64,000 nt of DNA from Polytrichum commune (GCA_950295325.1 OX485807.1:50580796-50644795); one strand, 5' to 3'. Counted from the stretch's first letter, positions 24,600-38,043 are shown. The notes: generated by a model not told the origin, from the letters alone. A program made the numbers and translations.

Positions 24600-26700
24600 G
24601 TGAGGGAGAAATACAAGAGGGCAATGAATTATGGGAGGAAAAAACTAACTTGCTCAAGTAAAAATTAAGATTCTAGCTAAAGAATATGCTCCAATTGTAG
24701 ATAAAATAATGATAAAAAAAGATTACTAAGACAAATTGAGAAGACAAATAACCTTCTCTATGAAACTATAGTGATGTATGAATTATTGGCCAAAAATTTG
24801 TGGCAATGCAATTTACCAAAAAAATAAGCATTGTAGAATTAAATAATGATAGTTGGACACATACAATAAAATAGTAATTATAATTTATTCATGAGAGAAA
24901 CAACTTTTTTTTTATCAATGTTCTTCAAGAAAAATGTGGATTTCTAGAACAATGCAAGAAGAAAACCCCAAAATTATCAACCACATGTTCTAGTATAATT
25001 TCTATCTTCTATTGGGTTTTCCTTTTATTTTATTGTATTGCAACAATGAATGATGTGATAGTAGGTGGTATAGTAGTAGTTGTTTGATATAAAATAGTTG
25101 TAGATAAAATTACATATTAATTCTACGATTCTATAATTTTTAGAGGACCATGATTGTGTACACTTCCCCAACTGTCATGCTATTCATCGATTTTCTTGAA
25201 ACCACCTACATTCTTGTTTCTTATTAAGACTTGAAACCTCATAAGCCTTCTTGGTCAGTCTTGTATTATTTAAGAATAAACTTGTATTTCTTCTTGCATG
25301 ATAATCAATATTGAGTTAAAACCTTTGACAATAGACATTAATCAAATATGTTGCTTGATTCAAGAATAACATCCACACCAAACAAACAGAATGAGAATTA
25401 AAAAATTTAAAAATTTAAAAATCACTAGAATTGATAAATATACATAAAATCAATATAAAAGAAATAAAAAACTTGTTGTACATAAGAACAATATGAATGG
25501 TAAGGATGGAATATATGAGATGGGCTAGAAGCTAAAGGGAGGAGGAGGAAGAAAAAAATTGGATAGAAGAGAGGAGCATTTAATTTCTCTCGTGCACATA
25601 AATATTTGAATATAGCAATTAATCCTCAAAGCCCCCAAGACATAGGCCAAAGCATTCTATGGTCTCATCATATGGCCCACATACAATCACATTCAATTTT
25701 ATATAACCTCGTGCATCCTCATTAAATTTAATTGACGTTTTAATTTTCTATTTTGTTTGTTTTCTATTTTTGCAGAGTCCTTGTTTAATTTGCCTTAAAT
25801 AGCAATTAAGTGGTATGCTTAACAATCTCTCCATTTGGTTTTTGTTGTGTATTTTTATTCCATCAGTTTTACCAACCTCAATCATATCTTTCTTATTGAT
25901 TTTCTTCATCTTTTTTGCTCTTTCTTATGTTGATCATTTTTTCCCCAATCAAGTTGCTTCTTTGTTGTTGTTGCCACTTTTTTATTTCATTTCAAAATTT
26001 CAATTCCGATAGGACTCTATAATTGTCATCCTTGCAAAAAATTGAATGTAATTGAAGGAGGACAAAATGCACTAGAAGGAGAGGAAAACATATTATGACC
26101 ATGCAACATTTGAAAAATCAATGTCTAGTTATTTTTAAAAATTGGACCTGTCAACTTTTGCATTTATTGTGAATTATGTGACCACTCTCTTTACGACTTT
26201 CTATGTAATTCCTCATCAACAATATAGTCCTCTATGTTTTGAATTTTTTTTGATACACTGCTATCCAAACCATGCCAAAACAAGAATGCCAGAGAAATGA
26301 AAAAATGCTATAAACAAGAACCTATCTCTATTGTGATTTCAAAATATAAGGGAAGTATGTAATAAAATAAACCATCATTGTATCTACAACCCCTACAAAT
26401 ATTTATTAAAAAACAATAAAACAATAAAAATAAAATATATTTTTTCTACTAGACCACCTCCTTTGCCTTTCCACCGCAAAACCCATTGGACCATGTCAGT
26501 GGACAATGTAGGCCTTAAAATATGTCTTTAAGGGATCTCGAACTTCATGATCACTTTGACATTTTTTTCCTTGGTATAAACAGAAGTGGTCTTAGACCGA
26601 CTTCAACAACCAATCACAAATTTTACAGGGCCTTGGGAGGACTTCATGGTCCATGATGTAAACAACCCCTAATTAATATGGCACACCAATTTTAATTCTA
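24600..26700. other. No gene seen; strongly AT-rich sequence
   Basis: Long A/T-rich stretch between the Harbinger remnant and the PLAC8 gene. I see no coherent open frame or terminal repeats. Confidence 0.4.
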
Positions 26701-27078
26701 CGCTAATTAATTAATATATTTAGCGTGGGTTTAGTATCTCAGCTTAGTATAGGTTTGATGAGCATTTTAGGGTTTCCTTGGCAGGAGGAGGGAGAAGAGG
26801 AGCCTGGTGGGAGGAGCTTCGTTGCACCTTCGCCAGCTCCACCGGCGATGGCCATCACGCAGCACGTCGCTCGCAGGCTTGCGATGATGGCAAAAGCTCA
26901 CGGCGAGCAAGAGTGATCGCCTGATCGGCTCGAACAAACAGCAACTTGCATGCTCGATTTTCCACTTTTTTATTTGGTGAAGTGAGCGAGTCACTCGGGC
27001 CGTGGACAGTCAGTCATAAGTCAGCGGAGGGTTTTGGCCTGGGGTTTGGTTTGCGACTAAGACGAGGGGATCACCAAG
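26700..27078 (+). promoter_or_regulatory. 5' leader region of the PLAC8 gene
   Basis: GC content rises sharply from about 26770 and stays high to the start codon at 27079, as expected of a promoter/leader island. A 63-codon open frame at 26725-26916 would be an upstream ORF if transcription begins before it; I see no reason to think it encodes a product. Confidence 0.4.
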
Positions 27079-30000
27079 ATGACTGTGCCAGAGGAGACTG
27101 CGGCGTCACGGTACGTGAAGCTCAACAAAGAGCATGAGCAGCCCGTGGAGGAGATTCGACCAGGGGAGCTCAATCAACCCGTGCATGTGCCCCAGGTGTG
27201 TGGCTGGATTTTGGTTCTCCCTCTCTCTCAATAATCTCAGTGGCATTGATGAAATTGACATGCATAACACTTCGACAATTCTCGTGGATTGATATGCATG
27301 TGGATGTATTGTGCGAGTGACACTGGCTTTTGTGTTCTTTTCGAATTCACTGAATTTAGAGAGATCGAGGTTTTGTTAGGCTTCAGATCAACCTGCTTTA
27401 CTTGTCATTGCCATGCCTAATGGAGGTGATAGATAGTCCGAGTATTGACGATCATGGTTAATTGCAATGGCAGGAGTCCATTGGCTAATGTGAAGCTCCA
27501 CTCGGACTAAATTAACACTTATATGGAGAGAAAATCTAATTAGGCACCCTATCAGAAATCTTCGATGTGCGGAGCTTTGTATCTGAAATTACTTTAAAGT
27601 GCTTTGTGGATTTTATCTGTCCGTTTATGTTACCGTCATGTAAACGGGGTTTGAATTTTCTGTGTCATTATACTAATTCAACTCTTTTTTTCTTAGCGAT
27701 TCTTTCCTTGCCATGGAGAAATCGAGTTTTTGTTAGGCTTCAGGATCAACCTGATCAATCGTCATTCCCATGCTTAATAGAGGTGATGGTCCGAGTATTG
27801 GTCATGGTTACTTAATTGCAGTGGTAGGAGTCCATTTGTTAAGGTGAAGCTCCACTGGACTAAATCAACACTTCTGGAGAGAAAAAAAGGCACTCTATCA
27901 GAAATCTTCGATGTGCATCTGAAATTATTTGAAATTGTTTTGTAGATTTTATCTCTCCATCTATGTTACATTCTGTAAACAGGGATTGAGTTTCAGTGTC
28001 GGTACGCAAATACTACGAATCTATTCTGGTTAGCGATTCTTCATTGCGACCTATATTTTCAAGGATCTTGTTCTTGTCAATCGTTATGACCTATACCTCG
28101 GTGTAGTTAGAAATGCCTACATCATAATTTGGACGAGTTTAAGTGTCATCCGAAGGAGGTTAAACCAGGCACTACTAAGATTCCTCGTGCAAGTAATAAT
28201 CTATGTATAACGGGATTGACAATTCTGAATAATCAGTAGTATCTCTTGTTAAGCATTTAGTGAGAGGCTTTATCAGCTGCATGTGGGGAGGCTCCTTTGG
28301 AGTTCTGCCACTTGATAAATTTTCGTTTAGATTGAATTAACATAGCTTGCGTTAATCTGTAACTTGAACTGAATCAATGACTGGTAGAGTCTCATGGTCT
28401 CTAGTACCTCTTGTCAACTGGAGGTGCATTGTACTGGTGTTGGTTGTACTAATTCAATAGAAAAATAGTTGTTACATGAATATGAAATTTCCTTTCTCCT
28501 TGTGACATTGAGGTTTTCTTTTGCCCAGAAAGCATAGGCTTGACAGAAATGTTCCCAACAATGTCTTAAAGTTGGTCCTCACTGTGATGAATGTGCCTGC
28601 AGCTGCTAGTGCATCGGTGCAATGAATGTGGTCAACCACTACCGGAGAGCTATGAACCACCAGGCAATGAGCCTTGGACGACAGGAATTTTTGGATGTGG
28701 AGAAGATGCAGATTCTTGTATGATCTCTCCTTCCTGGTCCTCATTTGCCTTATTTGCAATATCAGCATTTTGTTGATTCTGCATACGTATAAGAATGTGC
28801 TTTAGGTTAGCATATTGCATCACACTAGGGAGAGTTCATAGGTTTCATACTGTGCTGTTTGCTTGGCTATGTTTTCTTTGAATCAGGCTCCCATTTAAAT
28901 CTCTCCTACTATCAACTTCATAGATCTTTTTGACATGCATTTCAACTTACTCTGTACTTTTTTGGAGGATATTTTGATGGTGGGACTCGTGGAGAAGCAC
29001 TATAATATATAGTGTCATCTAGTGCATTAATGTGGTGTCCAGATGGACGATTTGTCTGTTTAGTGATGATGACTTATATGCAGGCTGGACTGGTCTCTTC
29101 TGCCCATGCGTCTTATTTGGGAGAAATGTGGAAAGATTGAAGGACGATGTGCAGTGGACCACTCCTTGTGTATGCCATGCTATTTTTGTGGAAGGGGGGA
29201 TTGCTTTGGGAGCAACCACAGTTGCACTCCATGGCCTAAGTCCAAGTTCAGTCTTTCTTGTTGCGGAGGGCCTGCTTTTTGCATGGTGGATGTGTGGCAT
29301 TTATACTGGTCTCTTCCGGCAAGAGCTACAGAGGAAGTACCATCTTCAGGTTAATCCTCCTTCCACTTGTGATTGTCCCTTGCGTAAATGTTGTAGGTTG
29401 AGGAGTGGTTATTTCAGTATTTATTCCAGTGTCGATGGATGTGAAATTATCACCATGCTTGCTGACACTTGCAAATAGTTGGCAATGTCCTATGTTTTTA
29501 ATAGGGATTTCTATCAATAGACAATTCAATGCATAGCATAGCCACATAATTGACCATAATCGTTTTACTTAGTGTGTAAAGGTTGCTGAGTGAGTTGATC
29601 TACCTATGTAGGATGAGATCATGAGGTCAACCACTTCATGGAAAAGAGCAACCACAATCAGAACCTTCTGGTCAGATGTAATGTAGATGAGGCTAATTTG
29701 GTTAGCTTCTTTAAGCAGACACCTATTTTTGGCTCCTAATTGGTGGTACAGGCTTTAATTCGGTGGGTGAGTAATACATGGTGATTGAGCTGCTGCCTTA
29801 TGATAGTTGGGTTAGTCACCTTCGTAAAAGTCAAACTACACCCACCATCTCTATAATTAGGCGTGCTATCCACCAAGCTATGATACACTTGATTTTTGTT
29901 CCCGAGGTGGGCAAATTAGGAGTCGGCAACTTGGGTAATGTAGGAGGTGGCATGTGGTTGTGAGGTGCTAACCAACTCGTATTGTGGGTATTCTATATTG

Positions 30001-30726
30001 AAAAAACAATTGAGCAACATTTTATCTTACATGTGATCACTTAAGATACATGACACAACCAATATTGACATTAAACTTGGTTTTCATTGGCAAATGACCC
30101 ATGTAAAAGGGTTCCCCCTATAACACCACATTGGGAAGTAGGGAATTTTTGATACTACAGTATCAACACCTTCCTCAACTCCAATTTCAACAATTTCAAA
30201 TTCTTTGGTCTTGATTCGCAATTGCTAACATGCTTGAGCTTCTACTGCTCGAATCCATGATTCCACAGATCTGGAGGTTTTCACATTAGTTTTTATGAAC
30301 CTTGTCCTGACATCTGCTGACTGGGGTACTGGAAGAGACTGTGACAATAGCCTTCAGAAAAGGACTGGCAGAGACTAATATTTGCTCAATTCGAGGTGAA
30401 GGTGGAATTGTAGACAAGTGAGCTGGAGCATGGTTAAGCCAACAGAGGGGGCTTTGTTGGTTGATTGCAATTTTCCTCCAAATATTAATAGTTTTAATGA
30501 TAGTAGTTTTGTGATTCTGCAGAACTCGCCATGTGATCCATGTATGGTGCACTGCTGCATGCATTGGTGTGCGTTATGTCAGGAGCACCGGGAAATGCAG
30601 GGCCGCCTTTCAGACAATGCTGTGATGCCCATGACTGTCATCAATCCACCTGTTCCTCAAGAGATGCATGATCGAGAGGCTGCAACAGTTGATCACAAGG
30701 AGGATGCAGAGATCCAGATGTCCTGA
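27079..30726 (+). CDS. PLAC8 / cell number regulator (CNR6-like) membrane protein, 4 exons
   Basis: Exons are 27079-27195, 28603-28717, 29084-29349 and 30523-30726. All introns are GT-AG, phases agree, and the protein has 233 residues, as expected for the CNR6 subgroup. It starts MTVPEETAASRYVKLNKEHE and has the subgroup's IRPGELNQPV. Cys-rich segments follow: CNECGQPLPESYEPP, then GCGEDADSCWTGLFCPCVLF (the PLAC8 core). Two hydrophobic stretches in exon 3 (AIFVEGGIALGATTVALHG and VFLVAEGLLFAWWMCGIYTG) suggest membrane segments. Exon 4 carries the conserved NSPCDPCMVHCCMHWCALCQ then EHRE. Plant PLAC8 proteins act at the plasma membrane in organ-size control, cadmium efflux or calcium uptake; which applies here cannot be told. 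The reading frame is intact. Confidence 0.92.
27360..28045 (+). repeat. ~340-bp tandem duplication inside PLAC8 intron 1
   Basis: The block at about 27360-27713, beginning GAGATCGAGGTTTTGTTAGG, is repeated directly at about 27716-28045, beginning GAGAAATCGAGTTTTTGTTAGG. Shared landmarks, in order, are GTTAGGCTTCAG, GTCCGAGTATTG, GTGAAGCTCCACT, TATCAGAAATCTTCGATGTGC and TTAGCGATTC. Copies differ by small indels and substitutions, so the duplication is not recent. Confidence 0.8.
29683..30289 (+). mobile_element. Truncated terminal-inverted-repeat element in PLAC8 intron 3
   Basis: It starts with GTAGATGAGGCTAAT and aligns along its length with the element at 37384-38039. Shared landmarks are GACACCT, TTTTTGGCTCCTAATTGG, GTGCTATCCACC, ACACTTGATTTTTGT and GAGGTGGGCAAATTAGGAG. 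The right inverted repeat is broken off after ATTAG. There is no coding capacity. The host intron's splice sites lie well outside it. Confidence 0.7.
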
Positions 30727-33030
30727 ACCTGCAGTGATTGATAAGTTCTATGGGGCCAGCTTGTTGTTCTCCCATTGGCTCTACTTTGCAACATTTCCTG
30801 CTTTAACTTCCACAGTAGACATCAGAGGAAGGTTAAGACCTGATGTGTAAAGCATCACGCAAAAGATGGTCATAAATGCAAAGTCCGATTTCTGCATGGT
30901 AGGTGTATTGATTGAAGGCCGGCAAAAAGTTTGTGGGAGACTTGTGGATACAGTAGCCTTTGCCAACTTCCTGTGTTGTTTAGTTGCTCTATTGCAGGTG
31001 TTAATCTGACCAAACACTTCCAACCTTGAACTGCTAGAGCTGATAGCTTCTATTTTTAGAAAACAAAAGTTGCCATGAAGGTCTTTGTAGAATGGTGTCA
31101 ATATGAACTTGAGGGACATTCATGTGTTCTTGAGCTTGCCTTTTTTAAATTGTGAGGCCAAATGTAGACCAGAGTGATTTGGTGTACAAGAATGTTTTGG
31201 CAGGTTGACTGTGAAGTTTCTCCCTTGCAGAATTCAAGCACTGCTTTAGATGGAGAGAGTACTCATGTACACTAAGTTCTCTCTCCTCACAAGACTTGCC
31301 TGGCTCATTATAAATGTAGGAGATATGTGGAATCAAAGAGCAAGGATGTTGACCTGAATATCACTAACGCTCTTTCTTCATGTGAAATGAAAGGTGGAGG
31401 TATAATCTCAATTAATTTCTGTTCTAGGTGGGCATCGATAACCAGCTGAAGTATTTGACAGTCGTGCATATGTAGCAAGTGGATGGGGATTTTTGAGATG
31501 ACGTGTATCACCAGATTTTTTAACAATTTGTGTGGGCCCTGGAGATGAAGTTCGAGGCTCCCATTGTACATGATGCTTGCAAGTTTTACCCATCCCACGT
31601 TAACCTGCAACCAAGAATTGTAAAAAGAATCGTAAATAATACAGTTTCCTAACCAAGAACCTCACAATTTATAACCTTGTAGTCAGATTACCTGAAATTG
31701 GACCAAGTGTTTCCTGGGTTGCATATTAGTTTAGAAGGGAGGTGGGGCACCATTGTACAGCACACACCATATGATAGTTTGGACAAGTCTCTCAATATTG
31801 AATATTTATCACAGCAGCTGCACAAGATGTGGGAAACTGCTGCAACACGTACACCTCATCCATGTTTCAACATAAAGGGCGTTACAAAATGGCTAACTTA
31901 AATTCAGCGGTATTTGAGCACTTCGGACATTTGGTTGAGAAGAGCAGTTATCAAGACATTACTCAGGCTTTTAACACTACCTACGGCGTGAGGTATTTTA
32001 CTGAGAAGCAGAAAATTGTTCAGAGTTCTAATCAAACTTGGCTTAGTTACACAACTTCAGGCATATATCGCTGACAATACCTTTTGAATCCAGATTCGAA
32101 CACTAACATCAGAATAGGATTTGTATGTGCAAATCCTAATTTGAAGAACATGTTAGCTTTGATCACAAAATAGTTCCGGTGAGCCTACGTCCCTCCAGCA
32201 AACAAACATTTGTTTTGTCTCGAACTTATGCTGTGACTGAAATAAGGAGAGAGGAAGGTAGAACTTTCGTACACTTGCAAAAACACTGCCCAGGAGCAGG
32301 TAATGATAGTAATATAACCAACATCAAATATGACACATGGAGACTAGGAATGGGTCAAAATAAATCACACTTCGTACAAAAGGACACATTCAGAGCTTTC
32401 ATCTATAGCCCTACCTGTTCATTGAGCATATAACACTGTAAATACACGACTAGAATCAATTGATAGTACCTGGACATAGGTCTGGCAACAAACCAAATAG
32501 AAACTGCTGATGAGGCAGAATCTAACATCGAGGCATTCTTGACGCACCAAACTAGGGCTCAGTCATACCCACGTCAGAGCAAAAAAACTTCCTATGCAAA
32601 GATGCGATTCTTCACAAATGTATCAGACCACTGGATTCCTCAAGAGGTGCTTGATTGAACAACAGTCCAAACTGCGGACAACCTTCTCATCATATTTGGA
32701 CTAAGTCACTGAGAGCACAGCTTAACTAAGCTCAGCTGATCTTCACACAAATTGAAGGCAACCCACAGAAATGTGGCCTGCCAGCTTTAGCTTTCCACAG
32801 CAAGTCAGTAGGAATTGGGCACCGACAACAACGACTGCCACGACCTCTCTTATAAACCAGATCCACCAATAGTCATATATGGCATTGTTCCAAGCAGATC
32901 CCTCCACCAAGAACAAAAGCAGATCCATCCACCGAGAACAAAAGCCTGGAGGCCTGATGTCACTACGTATGCTGCTGTGAAGTAGCAAGCGGGCAGTAGA
33001 ATCCAGACTTCAGACTTCTGCCCTGCAGAG
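30727..33030. other. Convergent intergenic region between PLAC8 and CK2 beta genes
   Basis: The two genes converge here, so both 3' untranslated regions should lie in this stretch. No open frame looks like a real protein and I see no repeats of note. Confidence 0.5.
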
Positions 33031-33039
33031 AGAAACTAT

Positions 33040-35762
33040 CTACCTTGCACTCCTATGAAGTTTGAAACCAAATATTCTCGGCGTGTAGCTCTGAGTCGGC
33101 TTTAAAGGCTTGATATAGGGGTATGTCATCAAGAAAAGATGTGGAAAAGTTGTGCCAAAATAGGCACCATCAATATCTGAAATCCCGGTCAAGAATAGCA
33201 AAGAGGAACAGAGCCAGCAATAAGACCAATTCCAAGACCATTTATCTAGATTGAAGAAATGCAAATATACCCAATTGGAAATACAGTAATCTATACAAAG
33301 AGAAAAATCCAAGTACTATACCTTTCAAGGTATTTAGTGTCACTCACTATTTGGACTTACATTGTGCTATAAAATTTTATCCTAGATCTAGATTTTTACC
33401 AACAAAGGTCAAATTGGTTGTTTGGACACTATAGAACAATAGCATCTTAGTACAAATTTACATTAATGTTAAAATGTGATAGCAATGCGTAAATTCAAAT
33501 AGTAAGTGACACTAAGACCATAAACAGTGTACTTCAACATATTAAAAAAAAAGGTGTATCATCCCCACAGAAGAGACTCACTGAGAGGTGCAATAAGAAG
33601 ATTGAAAATCAAAAGACAATCAGACGAATTACTCAATACGTTTCTACTGAAAGAAGCACCACGGGAACACTGCAGTTGACCTATGTCAAGTAGTGATTGA
33701 TTCAACCAGTCAACGCATACGACTGCCAACCTTTTTGACACATAGAGGAAAGAAAAAAAGGCCATAAGTTAAGCAAGTAATATACATGTAAAAGGATACT
33801 GCCCTGGTACTTTGACCTTGGGTAATATATATCTTCACACTTTGGACAGTAAATTTTCACTGTGCTTGTTCGAGGAACATCTGACTGGCCCATCGGCAAA
33901 CATGGCTGGCCTGAGCAGTAAACACGTGGGCATCTCCCAAAGTCTACATTCTTGCATTTCTCAAGCTGCACACCACCAGAATAGTTCAGCGACATACACC
34001 ACATACAGATTGAGAAGTAATAAATCACATATGCAAGTACAACTACACCATAGGCAACTGGAAGTGTGGGTCACAAATATCCTCGTATATTTTGAAGTGG
34101 AAGAACTAGGTCTTCTGTAGAAAATATGCTCCAAACATTACATACCATTGCATTCATTCCTTTGCTAGTCAGAATGTAGCGGACATGGATCAGTCCATAC
34201 AGCATCTCTGCAGCAGACTCTACAAGTTCATTTTGCTCTTCTGTCAACATATCATCTGCGTTCTCACAAAATATCCACAACCATTGATAATTAGTCATGC
34301 TCCTATGCTTGTTCACTTGCATTGGTTCCTCAAAATCTCCACCTATGTATTGCATCCACTAAATCACCCAGTGGATTCTTTGAGAGAGTATCACATACCC
34401 CAGTCTAAGCTCCATAAATGCTACAACAATTAGAAAGACAAAAAAAATGTGAGAGTAGCAATTTAACAGTCAATAACCCCTCTAATTGAGGAATTCACCT
34501 ATTAGTGCAAAATGTAGAAATCAAGATCTCCCTGGATACCCAGCCCTCAAAAGAAAACTCTGCTTATAATAATCTCCATGACCAAGAATAGTGGCAAGCA
34601 CCGTTCAGCAACTTACCACTAGGAGATTCCACATCCAAAATAAGGTCGAGTGCGTAGTCATAGTATGGGACTTGGCTGCTTAAGCCACTTAGGTTGAAGT
34701 CATCCTGTATGTACTCGTCATCAACCTCACAAAAGAATTCATTGCCTCTTAAGCCACAGAACCAAGAGATCCATGACGTGTCTTCCCCGTCCGAGCCACT
34801 GACATCAGAATCCTCGCTATCAGAGTCTGAGTCCTCTGCAACAACTATATCAGGGGTCAGTCCCAAACAATGTAGATGCACATTGTGAAAACAAAAGCTC
34901 CACCCCTTGTCTCATTATATGGATCACACACTGTTAGGGATGACAGCCATACTGTTATTAGTTCTAGGGGAGCCATGACAAGGTGTCAAATCATCACCAT
35001 GAGCCTACTACCTGATGCTTTGAACCAACTGTACTCAAGCTACTCAGTCAGCAATATGCAAGCAGTCACACCATTCAGAAGATTAGAAGGTGTAGAACTA
35101 GACAAAATTAGAGAATTCAGGATGAGCTCTTTGCTAATTCATCCTCTGCACTACACTGTCATTGTATATGATACAATTCACTTAAACTCCCTTCAAGACA
35201 ACTATGATTCTAAATCCGCTGCTACAAACCTCTTGCAGAATAAACGATACACAACAATCGGCTGTCAATTGAGCTACAGCAATTATAAAGCTGCACCATT
35301 CTGAACCAGCGGAACAGACGGAAATGACCTAAACGATTGAGATCACAGCCCCATGCTAGGTAGCCTAATTTTCTTCTTGGAACAGACACTGCAACAAATG
35401 AACTCCTAAGGCTGCTGAATTTCAGATTCTATGTGCAGTGATTTGACAAGTAAGCATGCATGCATGAAAGAAAGTAGAAGCTCACCATCATCAGGGTACT
35501 TTGCTTTCTCCAGAGTGGGCCTCACGTCGTGCCCTGCAAATCTACGGGTATGGGTGGAAGCGGCAGGGGCAAGCGGCCGGTCCTTTTCCCTGCCATTCCC
35601 TCCTTTGGAAGTGGAAGGGGAGGACTTCTCAATCCCATCCTCAAGCCGCTTCTTGTTGTTGTTATTGTTGTTGTCCGCAACTTCCCGGTACAACGATCCT
35701 TCCCCTCTCGCACCGCCTACTCTCTCCTCGGCAGCCAGCGATGAGCTCCGCTCTTTGTACAT
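33040..35762 (-). CDS. CKB: Casein kinase II regulatory subunit beta (CKB), 5 exons
   Basis: Exons on the minus strand: 35762-35486, 34835-34617, 34255-34146, 33965-33800 and 33176-33040. All joins are GT-AG and in phase, giving 302 residues (plant CKB proteins are typically about 275-290). The plant-specific N-terminus carries [17 protein letters not shown]. The conserved core begins with the acidic [20 protein letters not shown], then [20 protein letters not shown] and [20 protein letters not shown]. The zinc finger is C-x4-C ... C-x2-C (CPRVYC, CPKC), and the end is [18 protein letters not shown] with FGFKLH. CK2 beta dimerises through the zinc finger and assembles two catalytic alpha subunits into the Ser/Thr kinase holoenzyme that acts in the nucleus and cytosol. 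All zinc-binding cysteines are present. Confidence 0.95.
33335..33515. mobile_element. ~180-bp MITE in CK2 beta intron 4
   Basis: The left end GGTATTTAGTGTCACTCACT (33335) mirrors the right end ...AGTAAGTGACACTAAGACC (to about 33515). The inverted arms extend about 30 bp and include an ACTATTTG motif on both sides. The element belongs to the TTTAGTGTCA family found again at 48.3, 50.6 and 52.1 kb. It lies between exons 4 and 5 and away from the splice sites. Confidence 0.75.
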
Positions 35763-36700
35763 ATTCCCTCCTGCTCCCTGCTGCTAGTTCTTCTAGCTAC
35801 TGCTTGCAGCTCAACTGCTACCTCGAACCCTCGTAAACTGGAGCTCCTGCTACTGCACCCTCTAGCAGGCACAACAACACAACATCATCATTCCATTCCC
35901 ACGAAAGCACCAAAACAGACCCACCTCCACCTCCACTCAAAAACCTCCCCAAAACTCAACACACCAACAAACCCTAACCCTCTCACCCACTCTTCAAGCA
36001 GCATCTAAACAATCATATCAAACCAACACATCCACACTGCTTTCCATTTCCACAAAGCCACATTCACAAGACGCGAAATCCCATCACACCATCAGCATAC
36101 TACCACCACCCGAGCTTCTAACCCGACACCATGCATGGAGTGACAGGGTTTCGAGAAACAGGAAACGCCTGCCGCATTGGAGAGCAAATTCACCAACAGA
36201 GGCAAACATTAGATTCCACAACCCCATCCTACCTACGAATGCAACCAATCCCTAGCACCGCACCGGCACAAGTCGAAAGGTTCTGTGCGAATCCACGTCC
36301 CAGCTGCTCCCGCCCGCCCGGATCAACCCAAACCCTACCGCAAGCACCCAACCCTACGAAACCCTAATCGCGGGAGTGGAGAGGCTTACCTGCGAGCAAT
36401 GATGCGATGATGGATGGCTGCGTGCGTGCGTCCGTCAGGGCGAGCGCGGAGCTCCGTGGCCGTGGTGGGAGGCGCGGCGCATGCTGGCGGATGGAGGGAG
36501 GGGAGGGGAGGGGAGGAAAGGATGCGTGCGGGATGGCAGGGCTGCCTGCCGTGCCGCGGGTGGGGTGGCGATGGCGAGAAGACGAAGGCGGAAAGGGCAG
36601 GGTGGCGATGGCGATGAGGGCTAGCGAAGGGGAAGGGAAGGGAGAGAGAGAGAAAGAGAGAGAAAGAGAGAGAGAGTGATAGGGGTAAGTAAGAGAGATA
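35763..36700 (-). promoter_or_regulatory. 5' leader, leader intron and promoter of CK2 beta
   Basis: On the minus strand, CTCGCAG|GTAAGCC at about 36391 is a strong donor, suggesting a non-coding exon to its right and a leader intron before the ATG at 35762. The GC-rich island at about 36380-36650 and a pyrimidine-rich tract on the sense strand (GA repeat on the + strand, about 36640-36678) fit a plant core promoter/leader. Exon boundaries are not proven. Confidence 0.5.
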
Positions 36701-37383
36701 CTAGGCTAGTTGTTTGTGATGAGGGCACAAAGCTCACATGGGGGGGTGCCTTACGCTTTGGTTTGGTTTGAAGCTCCTCTTGCCCTTTCTTCCTTTGCTT
36801 TGCTTTGCCTTCCCCACACACCTCTTTTAAGTTATTTGGGTCCTTTTTTCCTTTGTTGGCTATGTTTGTAGGACACAAACTATGCATCGACTTCTTTGTT
36901 TCAAGAGCAAATTTCCTAACCACTTTGCGTTCACACTTGGATGTTACTTGTTCATGCTATTTTTGGTCCAAATTATTTAATGTGGATGTATATATATATA
37001 TAGTTAATTATAGTTTCTCCCTAAAATGTATTGAAAACAATCTAGTTAACTATAATTATTTTGGCAGTTGTTAATTATTTATTTTTAAATTTTCATGTGA
37101 TAAATGAGTACCTTTAGTCCTTGACCCGCATTTGAGAAGAAGGTGCACAAAATTCAAGAAAGGTCTGGTTATAGGTATAATTAATAAATAACCATGGACT
37201 GGCATGAGCAAAGTGGACAGCTACAATTGTAGTCATTCATAAGAAAGGACAAAGCCTCACGGGTTTACCATTTTCTTGTTTTTTTGGTTTATATATGCTT
37301 GTTAACTATGGAGGGAGGGAATTGTCGCATACGAGTGTATCTCACATCCATTTGACACGGAAACTTGACTTTCTATAGGTATG

Positions 37384-38039
37384 AGGTAGATGAGGTTAAT
37401 TCAATTGTTTTCTTATACAGACACCTCTTTTTGGCTCCTAATTGGCGGTAATCGCTCTAATTCAATGGGTCAATATTACTACATGGTAGTTTAGCCGCCA
37501 CCTTGATGATATTTTAGTTAGTCACCTTTGCAAAAAAATCAAAAATCAAAAATCAAACTACACACACCGTCCTTCATGATTAGGAGTGCTATCCACCGAG
37601 CTATGACACACTTGATTTTTGTGGGCGAGGTGGGCAAATTAGGAGGCATCATGTGGTTGTGAGGCACCAACCAACTTGTAATGTGGGTATGCTATAATGA
37701 AAAGTTAATTCGGCAACATCTTACCCGTGACCACTTTAGAGACATGACAAAACCAATATTGGCTTTGAACTTGAATTTTAATGGCAAATGACCTATGCAG
37801 AATCTACTGATGATGTCATCCACTTACACAACCTTAAAAAGTAATGAAAGTTCCCCCCATAATACCATATTGGTAAATAAAGAATCTATGATTATGAAGC
37901 CTAGATCAATACCTTCCTTAACTCCGATTTCAACAATTTCAAATTATTTGCTTTTGATCCACAATTGCTAAACATGCTTGAATCCATTGGCTAAATGATT
38001 TCACATAGCTAGAGGTATCCACATTAGCCTCATCTACCT
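37384..38039. mobile_element. 656-bp non-autonomous element with ~17-bp terminal inverted repeats
   Basis: It begins AGGTAGATGAGGTTAAT and ends with the inverse of AGGTAGATGAGGCTAAT, one mismatch apart. TATG flanks both sides (37380-37383 and 38040-38043) and may be a 4-bp target duplication. There is no coding frame. It is the complete sister of the truncated copy in PLAC8 intron 3. The superfamily is not clear to me. Confidence 0.65.
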
Positions 38040-38043
38040 TATG

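Noticed and set aside
29032..29478. 148-codon plus-strand frame treated as a single gene
   Set aside because: Its core is PLAC8 exon 3 (29084-29349) in the same frame; the ends read into introns.
36407..36679. 90-codon open frame with many charged residues
   Set aside because: It lies over the GC-rich CK2 beta promoter/leader and ends in a GA microsatellite; composition explains it.
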